NCBI GenBank assembly: GCA_029213165.1
Contig: JARGNO010000006.1
Location: 11,777-54,113, forward strand
DNA length: 42,337 bases
Source of the DNA: Minwuia sp.
Lineage (GTDB): Bacteria; Pseudomonadota; Alphaproteobacteria; Minwuiales; Minwuiaceae
Direction of reading: 5' to 3'
Shown in pieces: positions 20,201-23,953 of this stretch (the first letter of the stretch is position 1; each line of letters starts with the position of its first letter). The notes below the pieces were generated by a model. It ran no database searches, was not told the DNA's origin, and worked only from the letters and a program-made list of their open reading frames with translations. A program made the translations under genes and the position numbers.

Positions 20201-22131
20201 GGCGTGAACAGGATCCTGTTGCCGACGATCTCGACGGTTCCATTGCCCGGCTGTGTCACAGCGGTAATCGTCAGGGAATTGCCGTCAGCATCGGCGTCAT
20301 TCGCCAGGACGTCGATCAGCAGGGCCGTATCCTCGTCCGTCACGACGGCATCGTCCACCGCGTCCGGATTGAAGTTCACGATGGTCAGGTTGAGAGCCTC
20401 GAAGTTTCGTGCACTCAGGCCGATGGCCTCGAAATCGAAAGCCCGGTCATCGTTCCCGTGATGGTGCCAGTGGCCGTGGCTCGGCCCGTTGTCCGCCAGC
20501 ACATCCTGGAACGCCGCAATGTCGTCCGCGAGAACCGCCAGTTCGGCCTCGGTGACTTGCAGTTCCAGCGTGTCATGTCCCTTGCCACCGTCATAGATGT
20601 CGTGGAAGCCCTGATTGTCGGTGACATTGTGAATGACAAGGTCGTCGTCGCGATCAGCATCAATCGTGTCGTCGCCGGTCCCACCCTGCAGCGTGTCGTT
20701 GCCATGGCCACCATCAATGAAGTCGTCGCCCCGGTCGCCATTGACCAGGTCATTGCCGCGATCCGCATGGATGCGATCATTGAAGGTCGGCTGCGGCCCG
20801 TCGAGCACGGTGATCTGGAAGGTCGCGTCGTTGAAATCATTGTCGCCGCCACCCAGCAGGTCTTCCCATGCGGAATTGCCCGCAAGGCTGTTGTCGACCT
20901 CATGGTCCAGCCCGTCCTTGTTCAGACCGGCATCGGAGAAGAAGACGGTATCCCGACCGTAGGCGGAATTGAGCACACGACCGTTGGAAATCGCCTGCCA
21001 GTCGCCCTGGGAATCCTGGCGGAAGGACACTTCATCGCCATCGCGAAGACGCGAGTTCCGGTCCGCGCCGTTCGGCACCAGAAAGAAACCGAGCGAGACG
21101 GCGCCGTCCAGCTCATCTGCCGCCAGCGAGATTGTGCGAACGTCGTCGCCAGCATCATCGTCGGCGCATTTGACGTTCCGGAAGATGATCTGACCGTCCA
21201 CCGGATTGCCGTCTGCGTCGGCCAGGTAATAGCCGAAACTGTTGTCGAATCCGGCACTGCCCCCAAGGAAATCCACCGTCAATACGACGGACTCCAGGCC
21301 CTGAATGTCGTAGGTGCCATTCGCACGCTGTTGCAACATGGCCGGTCCCGGCACATTCCCGAATCCATCGCCGTCACCACGAATGACATCGTCATCCCGG
21401 TCACCATGGATCAGATCATCGCCTGCGCCACCGATCAGGGTGTCGTCGCCGCGATCCGAATGAATCTGATCGTCACCATCGCCGCCATCGATCAGATCGT
21501 CGCCCCGGCCGCCCGAAAGCGTATCGTCCCCGCCACCGCCGTTGATGGTGTCATCGCCATTGCCACCGTATGCACGGTCCCGGCCGGCATCTCCATCAAT
21601 CAGGTCATTGCCGTCGCCGCCATGGATCCTGTCATGACCCTCACCACCACTGATGGTGTCGTCGCCACTGCCGCCGGAGAGAGAGTCGTCGCCACCTCCA
21701 CCGATGATGCTGTCGTTACCCGTGCCGCCATCGACTGTATCGCGATCACCACCGCCATCGATGGTGTCATTGCCACTGCCGCCATCGACGCGGTCCCGGC
21801 CATCGCCTGATGCGACAGTGTCATCGCCACGCCCGGCATATATCCGATCGTCATCCTGGCCGGTCGAAACCGTGTCATTGCCATCCCCGGCATCGACCTG
21901 ATTGCGCCCGTCGCCAGCACTGATGCTGTCATCGCCGCGACCGCCATACAGCCGGTCATTGCCACCGGCACCAATAAGGACGTCATCTCCGTTGCCGCCA
22001 TCCAGCTTGGCGTTCGCGCCCGAGGCGACAAGTGTGTCGTCTCCGCTGTTGTCAAAGCCACCCCAACCCCGGTTGCCGCCAGCACCGGAATGCCCCCCGT
22101 CGTGACCCCGACGGTTGTCTTTCTTGCCCAT
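5245..22131 (-). CDS. Giant multidomain RTX secreted protein / putative adhesin (5628 aa)
   Basis: One uninterrupted frame encodes an extremely acidic, glycine- and aspartate-rich protein in which I found only two cysteines. Approximate order in residues: RTX nonapeptides 30-258; DUF4114-like domain 263-445; a few RTX repeats 446-498; His-rich linker about 550; two cadherin-like repeats 584-766; large RTX array 824-1175; cadherin-like repeat; LamG-like domain 1328-1531; Ig-like and cadherin-like repeats; propeller-like repeats 1781-2155; further cadherin-like repeats; FG-GAP propeller 2451-2948; unknown domain 3078-3300; VCBS and cadherin repeats; FG-GAP propeller 3681-4191; second unknown-domain copy 4398-4625; VCBS and cadherin repeats; RTX array 5084-5561; C-terminal secretion signal ending DDFLF. 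GAGGGG lies 7 nt before the ATG. The role is inferred to be calcium-stiffened surface or matrix adhesion. No LapA-type N-terminal retention module was seen. The type I exporter genes lie directly downstream. Confidence 0.95.
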   Translation of the reverse strand: MGKKDNRRGHDGGHSGAGGNRGWGGFDNSGDDTLVASGANAKLDGGNGDDVLIGAGGNDRLYGGRGDDSISAGDGRNQVDAGDGNDTVSTGQDDDRIYAGRGDDTVASGDGRDRVDGGSGNDTIDGGGDRDTVDGGTGNDSIIGGGGDDSLSGGSGDDTISGGEGHDRIHGGDGNDLIDGDAGRDRAYGGNGDDTINGGGGDDTLSGGRGDDLIDGGDGDDQIHSDRGDDTLIGGAGDDLIHGDRDDDVIRGDGDGFGNVPGPAMLQQRANGTYDIQGLESVVLTVDFLGGSAGFDNSFGYYLADADGNPVDGQIIFRNVKCADDDAGDDVRTISLAADELDGAVSLGFFLVPNGADRNSRLRDGDEVSFRQDSQGDWQAISNGRVLNSAYGRDTVFFSDAGLNKDGLDHEVDNSLAGNSAWEDLLGGGDNDFNDATFQITVLDGPQPTFNDRIHADRGNDLVNGDRGDDFIDGGHGNDTLQGGTGDDTIDADRDDDLVIHNVTDNQGFHDIYDGGKGHDTLELQVTEAELAVLADDIAAFQDVLADNGPSHGHWHHHGNDDRAFDFEAIGLSARNFEALNLTIVNFNPDAVDDAVVTDEDTALLIDVLANDADADGNSLTITAVTQPGNGTVEIVGNRILFTPNDNYNGPDSFTYTVFDGVDGFDTATVSLTINPVNDAPVAADDAITVVEDTTTVIDVLANDVDIDGDALTVTSATALNGTVAINADSTLSYTPNGNYHGTDTISYTISDGGLSTSAVVSVTVTNDGTDVLFTDSNDTIDFNAITPFDYDDGNVSDALAGDDLIILPTDQTAADAAGFDSGAPFDAGSGDDTVIGGDLGDTVIGGDGADSVDGGTGDDSLSGGQGSDSLTGGEGDDTLDGGDDADVLSGGAGADSIVAGSGDDSVDAGDDADFVDAGDGNDSVAAGADDDTVAAGDGDDTVSAGNGNDNVSGGIGDDLVLGEAGSDTLSGGDGDDTLDGGTGDDLILGEAGNDTLSGGDGDDTLDGGEDGDVLSGGAGADSIAAGSGDDTIDAGDDADIVDAGDGNDSVEAGAGDDTVSGGAGNDQTDGGEGDDVLSGEAGNDSISGGDGNDALDGGDGDDLLDAGDGNDVVDGGAGNDAVDAGAGDDAVSGGDGNDTLTGGDGNDTLLGGAGNDAFFGGTGDDSINGGDGTDNATFTGNADEYDVTFNDDGTVTITDTVPDRDGTTTLENVETAAFADDIYFTDGTNNAPEASDETATTDEDTAVNIDVLANDSDFDSDPLTVTSATADNGSVVIGTDGTVTYTGNADFNGTDTISYTIDDGRGGTDTAEVAVTVNAINDAPVITVPTGGALRFDGNPVNHVQVAHDADLSPTSWTVEAWVTTTDADGQFNRVVTKPVGGQQTYSLVVRNGEAHVRFDDATLGQQFVQAGFVADGQPHHIAGVYDNASNSLSLYVDGAQVGSITTTGTPRQGTEELNIGRFNDGFGQGFVGDVSEVRIWSAPRTAAEIAGSFDQVLDSANEPDLELYMTFDPTFAEPGRVQDLSGHDFDGTIFGAPLRVSGGTPVDQTIQTEVGQEVRFFGGAVADVDLADGGNQMQVTVAATNGTIDVSSGTGATITGDRSGFVTLTGTAAQISLSLSNMTFTPDAGFIGAETVTITADDLGNAGAGGPQTDTESFTILVVEPNVAPEAVDDTAVVDEDGSISIDVLANDTDDNGDDLTVTEATALNGAVVIGANGTLAYTPTADFSGTDTISYTITDGNGEFDSAEVAVTVNPVADAPVIAAPVRATSSDEFVVNTTTAGDQDQASLTALSDGGFLVTWDQGNGGVSESGRDIMARRYDANGDPVTGEFEVTTADGTNFMASSAELTDGGYVILWSSGVASDLFLRIYDGNDQPVSAPTLVNDSPSEQRNPEVIALDGGGFFISWRHKVGSSETEARAQRFDASGNTSGGEIVVSDTFAVTAGPVMQSMPDGGILFTYLAGDGANRDVYAKILQPDGAVVVEEFRMNASSTGDQVQPDAVVLSDGSFMAVWASDDTVDGSRDIVARKFASDGSPLGSEVIVNSESIGTQQFPNITRTATDKVLVTWTTELGGAIGDEVRGQLLDLDGNRIGDEIEINQNTAGDQFARTGDHGSRDTITLSDGRVLVSWNSGPGSSDDEVVARILDFDGNRLDVVAIEDSPIELPVGVTLSDTDGSEVIDSIVISGVPVGGSLSAGSDLGGGQWLLTEAELAGLQLNPPVDFNGSITLEITATSRETGNGDTASASRTFSMEVDPVNDIPVAADDATTTDEDVVVSIDVLANDSDVDGDLLTVTSASANNGTVVIETDGSLTYTPDTDFNGSDTISYTIDDGNGGTDSASVTVTVNTVNDAPVATDDAATTEEDTAVSIDVLGNDADADGDALTVTSATANNGTVVIEANGSLTYTPDADFNGSDTISYAIDDGNGGSAEAQVAVTVSPVNDAPVLQFGGTGNQVVDLADVSAGLGGFVIQGNDTGDLAGRSIHAAGDVNNDGIEDIVMGIPFADPGGDRSGQAIVVFGNNSGVNVDISDVIAGNGGFAINGARFLDAAGFSVSDLGDLNGDGFDDLLVSSHRTDKNGNYAGSAHVVFGKADGTPVSLTDVESGIGGFNINGAAPHNQTGVDLSRAGDVNGDGLEDLFISAHGDATNGYLSGASYVVFGRTTLSDIELSDVAAGDGGFIIRGSNDYDHAGLVLDRAGDVNGDGLDDVIVGAPGADTNGLNSGAAFVIFGKADTAPVQITSIGTTVGGFVIAGGIAGENAGGEVAGVGDVNGDGFDDLFVGSSNTTVSVSGNGDGYVVFGKADSSQITLADVAALGQGFLIEGDEDAQTGIAAAGIGDINGDGLADLLLGAPGDDTGGTDAGGAFVVLGKGDGSTVSLAGIAAGTENGLFIQGADANGRAGDAVGSVSDLNGDGISELLIGAPNLPNSATSGGSGFAVFTPDLSGTTTDFSSVSPLEVGEDNSLVVTGVSISDIDVLDGTGEVEAELSVANGVLDVSETGALVTGDGTGSVTVTGALADVNAAIGSVTYAPDANYNGTDSLQITVSDLGNTGSGGPLTDLETIQITVNAVNDAPEIDASGSDLTSDLTVGFVRAQTLDANDLLANFVHPVRAATVIDEGGQDVLHIGSGGITRSIMIDIPLFTVGELGAEDRVTILIDGVIQRVGGDQDMMFGVRDSDQHMSLFTTDGVIGGLFSDAILGDGSLGVAFPENPPSNDRTELGFGSSVEDFTVRLDLDGNSDRLTLVNGNGTPLNLSGDAGPLLNADDDLFIVIGADQGGESYEIVSLAFSAEVDGLVDSGSITFTDVDAADVHSAAVTNVTTTGSTNGIDAATFAGFLTLGAVTASSAGSAGSVNWTFGADDALFDYLRTGDSLELAYQVTVDDNAGGTDSETVTVTINGRNDGPVAADDSATTDEDTAVAITVLANDSDVDGDALTVISATANNGSVVIEANGTLTYTPDADFNGSDTISYVVSDGELTDTAQVAVTVNAVNDAPVTVDDIATTDEDTAVTINVLGNDTDIDGDALAVTAATAGNGTVVVGANGSLTYTPDADFNGTDTIDYVISDGELSDTAQVAVTVNAVNDAPVAVDDAVTVDEDTSVVINVLGNDNDGDGDALTVTAASAANGSVVIESDGSLTYTGNQDFNGTDTISYTVNDGNGGTDTAEVAVTVNAVNDAPVLQFASAELGSFDVAEMIAGDGGFVMFNNSFYTNAGFAVDGAGDVNGDGLSDLLVTERRAAPDGLTNAGAGYVVFGKADGDQINLADVAAGIGGFAVNGSEAGGLLGREISAAGDVNGDGLADFIISSPNLQNGTAYVVFGKADGTPINADQLENGIGGFAIRDNSQLSSGAGSSVSNIGDLNGDGLDDLLVGSASANYDAGAVYVVFGKEDGATVDLADIEAETGNLGFAMNGTALAETVRGAGISIDNAGDVNGDGLNDIIIGTPNSNTDGIQGNEGGAFVVFGKSDSATVELGGILAGGGGGFAIYSNEGHSTLGATVAGAGDINGDGLADLMLSEHQAFDNGQPVSKTYVVFGKSDTAEVLVENIGTEDAGFVVRDSGPNSSRAVVSAAGDLNGDGLDDLLIGQRNTFAPGDVAVIFGKADSAQVEIDDIRNEDGGFIITANTLSLHSLGYSLAQAGDVNGDGFDDLIVGAFTASIDAPGTYGGGAIVIFAESTIRTDFSLFPTVQLAEDSSVEITTIGISDIDVDEGTGQVEAVLTVGNGSIDVTDTGAAIQDDGTGTVTVAGTLAEVNGAIGSLVYTPDADFNGTDSLQITVNDLGNTGDGGPLLDTEAVQISISAVADGPVAADDSVTTEEDVAVSIDVLGNDSDGDGDALTVTAASAANGSVVIGSDGSLTYTGNQDFNGTDTITYIISDGGLTDTAEVTVTVNAVNDAPLIDAGGSDLSSDLTVGFTRAETLDANDLLANFVHPFRTATVVDEGAQDVLHISTRPGSGFDRLVMVEIPLFTVGELDADSRVTINIDGLIQRIGGDQDIAFGVRDTDQHLSFFSSDGGTGLLLADALTGNGPFGIASPENPPLTERTVPAGSQVEDFSLRIDLDGDSDRITLVQGNGAVFDASSDPGTYIDTQDAVSIFIGSDQFHEIYEIVSLGFSAEVDGLVDSGSIAFTDVDAADVHSAAVTNVTTTGSTNGIDAATFAGFLTLGAVTASSAGSAGSVNWTFGADDALFDYLRTGDSLELAYQVTVDDNAGGTDSETVTVTINGRNDGPVAADDSATTDEDTAVAITVLANDSDVDGDALTVISATANNGSVVIEANGTLTYTPDADFNGSDTISYVISDGELTDTAQVAVTVNAVADRQVVSGPVDAGSVDDGDAPVAIDLLANAFDADGDDLDVQGVTVTSSSAGRTVAFTVDQETGELVVDPTQFSDLLDGQSETVTVDYAVSDDSADFTDSIGSPNVPNGGVTYVIDFDDNSTFTFVRSSGPFLPVAQEPVNGAYVHLNPNNGFSGSIIVRTFMDGVETTRDASELTFENYGGTVNGGGFSGAFSNSTIDWTVHDLVTADGERCVSIRLEDISHFTGDGLTVGSANFVVTTDVAAQATLEVAGVTRLVFTNGDDTVDLNNVVAADADDGNVSNAGDGRDIVTLADNATEAAEAGFIVGQTFFGGAGDDNITGGDLDDVIDGGADNDLILSGAGNDTIFSGDGNNFVRGETGDDSIIGGSSRDSFFGDEGNDTISGGGSRDTLRGGDGNDSLLGEAGEDGLFGGNGDDTLLGGDGFDELFGDAGADVLNGGTRDDTLSGGDGADTLTGGTGADQIDGGSGTDVVDFSTEAGPIDLNLTAGISIAVDGAVDTLSNVEIVIGTAGNDSLTGTANSETLFGGDGNDILAGIAGNDDSLNGGNGNDTLFGSDIGDDTLNGGAGDDILDGGASNAGDAGDTADYTDDTAGVAADLSSHSATDGFGDTDQLLDIEHIDGSAFNDTLTGDSNANVLSGGAGEDTLQGNLGEDTLFGGDGNDSLLGDSVFVDASDAADFLFGGDGDDTLNGGENDGADVLDGGAGADVLAANGGDDTMIGGSGNDTMSGGAGDDVFVFSTGDGADRVVTFTAGAGTEDVLDFTNDASITGTGDLTFGDDGAGNATVGYGTSDLITLIGVVPGSLDNDDFLF
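5450..6770 (-). repeat. C-terminal RTX calcium-binding array
   Basis: About 30 RTX nonapeptides (GGAGDDNIT, GGDLDDVID, GETGDDSII and so on) are interrupted by two beta-rich spacers (around VDFSTEAGPIDLNL and ADYTDDTAGVAADL). These spacers are typical of serralysin-like RTX C-termini. The array leads into the last 60 or so residues (VFVFSTGDGADRVVTF to NDDFLF), which form the uncleaved type I secretion signal. Confidence 0.92.
7685..8247 (-). repeat. Long near-identical repeat, copy 2 (partner 11657-12219)
   Basis: This is the partner of the repeat at 11657-12219. The flanks diverge on both sides although the domain order is the same. That points to recent gene conversion, or to selection for identity, inside an older duplication of about 4 kb. 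Confidence 0.9.
9560..11090 (-). repeat. FG-GAP beta-propeller 2 (seven blades)
   Basis: A second seven-bladed propeller lies at about residues 3681-4191. Its calcium loops include AGDVNGDGLSDLLVT, AGDVNGDGLADFIIS, IGDLNGDGLDDLLVG and AGDVNGDGFDDLIVG. Together with the Ig-like, unknown, VCBS and cadherin-like domains that follow, it forms the second copy of a module of about 4 kb whose first copy begins with propeller 1. Confidence 0.88.
11657..12219 (-). repeat. Long near-identical repeat, copy 1 (partner 7685-8247)
   Basis: About 560 bp coding for a VCBS repeat and the following cadherin-like repeat matches 7685-8247 at a fixed offset of 3972 bp (1324 codons). By eye, two mismatches occur near the 5' side as printed (an accgc/actgc pair and a gatgac/gacgac pair, the latter giving V/I in SYVVSDGEL versus SYVISDGEL). 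About 510 bp is then identical up to roughly 12218. Confidence 0.9.
13285..14785 (-). repeat. FG-GAP beta-propeller 1 (seven blades)
   Basis: Seven blades each carry a calcium-binding DxNxDGxxD loop: AGDVNNDGIEDIVMG, LGDLNGDGFDDLLVS, AGDVNGDGLEDLFIS, AGDVNGDGLDDVIVG, VGDVNGDGFDDLFVG, IGDINGDGLADLLLG and VSDLNGDGISELLIG. Each is followed by an xxVVFG strand. This is the integrin-alpha-like FG-GAP propeller. It covers about residues 2451-2948. Confidence 0.88.
15670..16790 (-). repeat. Propeller-like repeat region (LxDGGFLVTW type)
   Basis: Residues about 1781-2155 contain repeated units with the pattern LxDGGxxxxW followed by a DIxARxxxxxG strand, for example LSDGGFLVTWDQG, LTDGGYVILWSSG, LDGGGFFISWRHK, LSDGSFMAVWASD and LSDGRVLVSWNSG. 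I read this as a beta-propeller of a type common in alphaproteobacterial calcium-binding surface proteins. The fold assignment is inference. Confidence 0.55.
17540..18150 (-). other. LamG/concanavalin-like domain within the giant RTX protein
   Basis: Residues about 1328-1531 read as a LamG-type jelly roll. LRFDGNPVNHVQVAHDADL and SWTVEAWVTTTD open the domain. YSLVVRNGEAHVRF, HHIAGVYDNASNSLSLYVDG and the closing VSEVRIWSAPRTAAEI follow. These are the standard landmarks of the LamG_3 family. The domain often binds glycans, which would suit a role in attachment. The ligand is unknown. Confidence 0.8.
18610..19665 (-). repeat. Central RTX calcium-binding array
   Basis: About 38 tandem nonapeptides (GGTGDDSLS, GGQGSDSLT, GGEGDDTLD and so on) span roughly residues 824-1175. 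Within the array, a block of about 14 nonapeptides (378 bp) is duplicated: units running from GGDDADVLS to GEAGNDTLS recur from GGEDGDVLS onward with small changes. Such long arrays grow and shrink by unequal recombination. Confidence 0.93.
20800..21345 (-). other. DUF4114-like domain within the giant RTX protein
   Basis: Residues about 263-445 are a non-repetitive globular stretch. Features include SVVLTVDFLGGSAGFDNSFGY, GFFLVPNGADRN and the terminal WEDLLGGGDNDFNDATFQI. The closing GGGDNDFNDATFQI segment is typical of DUF4114 domains, which occur in bacterial extracellular proteins. One of only two cysteines found in the whole protein lies here (RNVKCADDD). Confidence 0.65.
21375..22045 (-). 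repeat. N-terminal RTX calcium-binding array
   Basis: About 23 consecutive nine-residue GGxGxDxLx-type repeats (for example GGNGDDVLI, GGRGDDSIS, GGSGNDTID) begin some 30 residues after the start methionine. Such repeats fold into a parallel beta-roll on binding calcium outside the cell. Having RTX repeats at the very N-terminus, which leaves the exporter last, is less usual than a C-terminal array. Confidence 0.93.
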
Positions 22132-22274
22132 TCAGGGACCCCTCAGTAAAACAGCGCGCTCAAATCCCCTGTCGACCCCAAAGTATTAGAAAGGTGTTTG
22201 CTGCTCCGGGGCAAGCAAGAAATTCAGTAAAATTGGACAGTCGCGTCTACCGATCTGGGTATTGGCATATTTCA

Positions 22275-22280
22275 TGTCAA
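22275..22280 (-). promoter_or_regulatory. Candidate -35 element for the giant RTX gene
   Basis: The minus strand reads TTGACA here, a perfect sigma-70 -35 hexamer about 145 nt before the start codon. No good -10 hexamer stands at the expected distance. The promoter call is therefore weak. Confidence 0.2.
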
Positions 22281-22431
22281 TATAATCAGGTTTAGCCATC
22301 AATAAAAATGAAGTACTTATATAACAATAATTCAGTGTACATACGTGAATATCGTGAAGTACTCAAAATTAGGAATTTTAGATATCGAATGTGGAAAAAT
22401 TTTATATCAAATATTTAAAGTATTGGAAGGG

Positions 22432-22446
22432 TTAACGGAAAATTAA
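22432..22446. promoter_or_regulatory. CtrA-type binding site
   Basis: TTAACGGAAAATTAA is an exact TTAA-N7-TTAA site. It is flanked by G and C so that both strands read TTAA-N7-TTAAC, the full consensus of the alphaproteobacterial cell-cycle regulator CtrA. It lies 300 bp upstream of the giant RTX start and inside the AT-rich island. The only gene it can control from upstream is the giant one. No direct evidence for CtrA itself is in the window. Confidence 0.65.
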
Positions 22447-22489
22447 CTTTTCGGATTTGGAGGCGTGGACAACTGCCGGCCCAATTCGT

Positions 22490-22507
22490 CTGCAAGTTCA
22501 CTTGCAG
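22490..22507. promoter_or_regulatory. 18-bp near-palindrome (operator or hairpin)
   Basis: CTGCAAGTTCACTTGCAG has 7-bp perfect arms around TTCA, with 16 of 18 positions symmetric. Its size and CTG...CAG ends resemble LuxR-family operators. It could also form a short hairpin downstream of the Rieske gene, but no T-run follows on the minus strand, so a terminator is less likely. Confidence 0.35.
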
Positions 22508-22674
22508 GAATGCTTGCGTTCCTTGAAATCTGGAGTTGCTGAAGAGGATGGTTATTCCTGTTCCGGCAAACCGCCTGGGAGATTGATCAGAAATTCAAAT
22601 CAACCAGAGATGGTGTGTTCCCCGAATGACCGGATCGCCGGCGTGCTGACGATGCTGTTGGATCGACGGACTCA

Positions 22675-23829
22675 TCAATCTCGGCCCAATGAAGACATGC
22701 TGCGGTCCAGCATTTCCACATGCGCGGTCAGGTTCCGGTGGAAGTGACCGATGGCCTGCTCGTAACGGCCAAATGTCAGGTGGCTGTTTGCGCGGCTTTC
22801 CATATGGGTCTGGATTGTGTGGGCGGCGTCGCGATCCTCGATCAGGCCCGTGTCCTGCACGAAGTTCGCGTCGCGGCGGGCGACCTCGATATCGACCGGC
22901 TTGCCATCCTTCGGCTCCAGGGTGGCCTGATAGATCACCCACTGCGTTTCGACCGGACTGACAGGTTCCAGGATGATGAGCATCGCGTGATCGGTCAGGT
23001 AGGAAATATGCGTGTTTGGAAACAGCTGATAGACATCCGTCACCATGCCCTTCAGCCGTCGTTCCGCCCGTGGAATCTGGCGCAGTTTCTCGATACGGCG
23101 GAATGGAAAGACGATGCGCGAGTTGCGTCCGTAAGTCTCGACGACATTCAGATTGTCGAAGCCGTAGGGGTAGAACGACTTATTGTGCAGGGCCTTGATG
23201 TGATAGCCCTCCATCGAGGTCTCGCCGATCAGTTTCCAGTTCGACTGATCCGTGAAACTGATGGAGTTGAAGACCTCCTGACCCGGTTTCAGCAGGTCCG
23301 GCATCTCGGCCAGCGCCCCGTCCGACAGGGGCGCGTCCTGGGTGATGAAGATCAGGCCGCCCCGCTCCTCCACGGCATGCACCGGAACCAGTCCGTTCTC
23401 TGCCTTGTCGAGACCGGGAAAACCGTCCTCGCCGGGGACATGTTTCAGGCCGCCGTCCAGTCCATAGGTCCACGCATGATAGGGGCAGGCGAAGGAGCGC
23501 TGGCATCCTTCCCCGCGGGCCACTGCCATACCGCGATGACGACAGGCATTGCGAAAGCCACGGGCCACCCCGTCTTCACCCCGGACCACCAGCAGCGGTG
23601 TCAGGGCCGCCGTCCGGGCGATGTATGAACCTGGATCACGGATGGCCGCGGAAGGGCAGAAGGGAACGGGAATGCGACGCAGCACCTCGATCTCGGCATC
23701 GAACCTTGCCTGGGACCTGTAGTTCTCGACCGGTTCCCGCCAGACCTGATCGCCAGCATCGGTGGTCTTGCCGTCGATGTGACTGAAGATGCGGTCAATC
23801 AGATCGGCGTCGTTCAGCAATTGTCCCAT
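22675..23829 (-). CDS. Rieske-type ring-hydroxylating oxygenase, alpha subunit
   Basis: This 384-residue protein is the catalytic subunit of a two-component Rieske non-haem iron oxygenase. The [2Fe-2S] ligands are C96-x-H98 (NACRHRG) and C115-x2-H118 (CPYHAW). The mononuclear iron site is in NWKLIGETSMEGYHIKALH, with H210 and H215 as ligands and E207 at the usual bridging position. Such enzymes hydroxylate or demethylate aromatics, betaines or similar compounds using electrons from a separate reductase, which is not encoded nearby. The substrate cannot be named. GGAGGA stands 5 nt before the ATG. The downstream flank is the AT-rich regulatory region of the giant gene. Confidence 0.9.
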   Translation of the reverse strand: MGQLLNDADLIDRIFSHIDGKTTDAGDQVWREPVENYRSQARFDAEIEVLRRIPVPFCPSAAIRDPGSYIARTAALTPLLVVRGEDGVARGFRNACRHRGMAVARGEGCQRSFACPYHAWTYGLDGGLKHVPGEDGFPGLDKAENGLVPVHAVEERGGLIFITQDAPLSDGALAEMPDLLKPGQEVFNSISFTDQSNWKLIGETSMEGYHIKALHNKSFYPYGFDNLNVVETYGRNSRIVFPFRRIEKLRQIPRAERRLKGMVTDVYQLFPNTHISYLTDHAMLIILEPVSPVETQWVIYQATLEPKDGKPVDIEVARRDANFVQDTGLIEDRDAAHTIQTHMESRANSHLTFGRYEQAIGHFHRNLTAHVEMLDRSMSSLGRD

Positions 23830-23953
23830 CAGTTCCTCCCCGAACCTCCGTCATGTGCGGACAGATATCACTGCTCCCCGGACCCGACAAGGAACCGCGC
23901 GGCGCAACCTGCCCACGAAGCGGGCCGGTGCCGCAATCAAACAGTGGAACGGC

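Larger units (their letters stand above)
22132..22674. other. AT-rich intergenic region upstream of the giant RTX gene
   Basis: This 543-bp stretch lies between the 3' end of the Rieske oxygenase gene and the start of the giant gene. It is the only gap over 300 bp in the window. About 22160-22460 is strikingly AT-rich against an otherwise GC-rich background. It holds a CtrA-type box, an 18-bp near-palindrome and short direct repeats (TGAAGTACT at 22309-22317 and 22355-22363; CGTGAA at 22344-22349 and 22353-22358). I see no convincing gene in it. It most likely controls the giant gene. Confidence 0.7.

Noticed and set aside
18610-22045. Dense short repeats that could suggest a CRISPR array
   Set aside because: The period is 27 bp, in frame and degenerate, and it codes for RTX nonapeptides. 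There are no unique spacers.
22060-22131. LapA-like N-terminal retention module with a protease site
   Set aside because: The first 30 residues are a Gly/His/Arg-rich stretch leading directly into RTX repeats. There is no helical linker or di-alanine site of the known type.
22457-22747. Plus-strand frame of 96 codons in the region upstream of the giant gene
   Set aside because: It runs into the 3' end of the Rieske gene, has no ribosome binding site or family resemblance and covers the palindrome region. Not supported as a gene.
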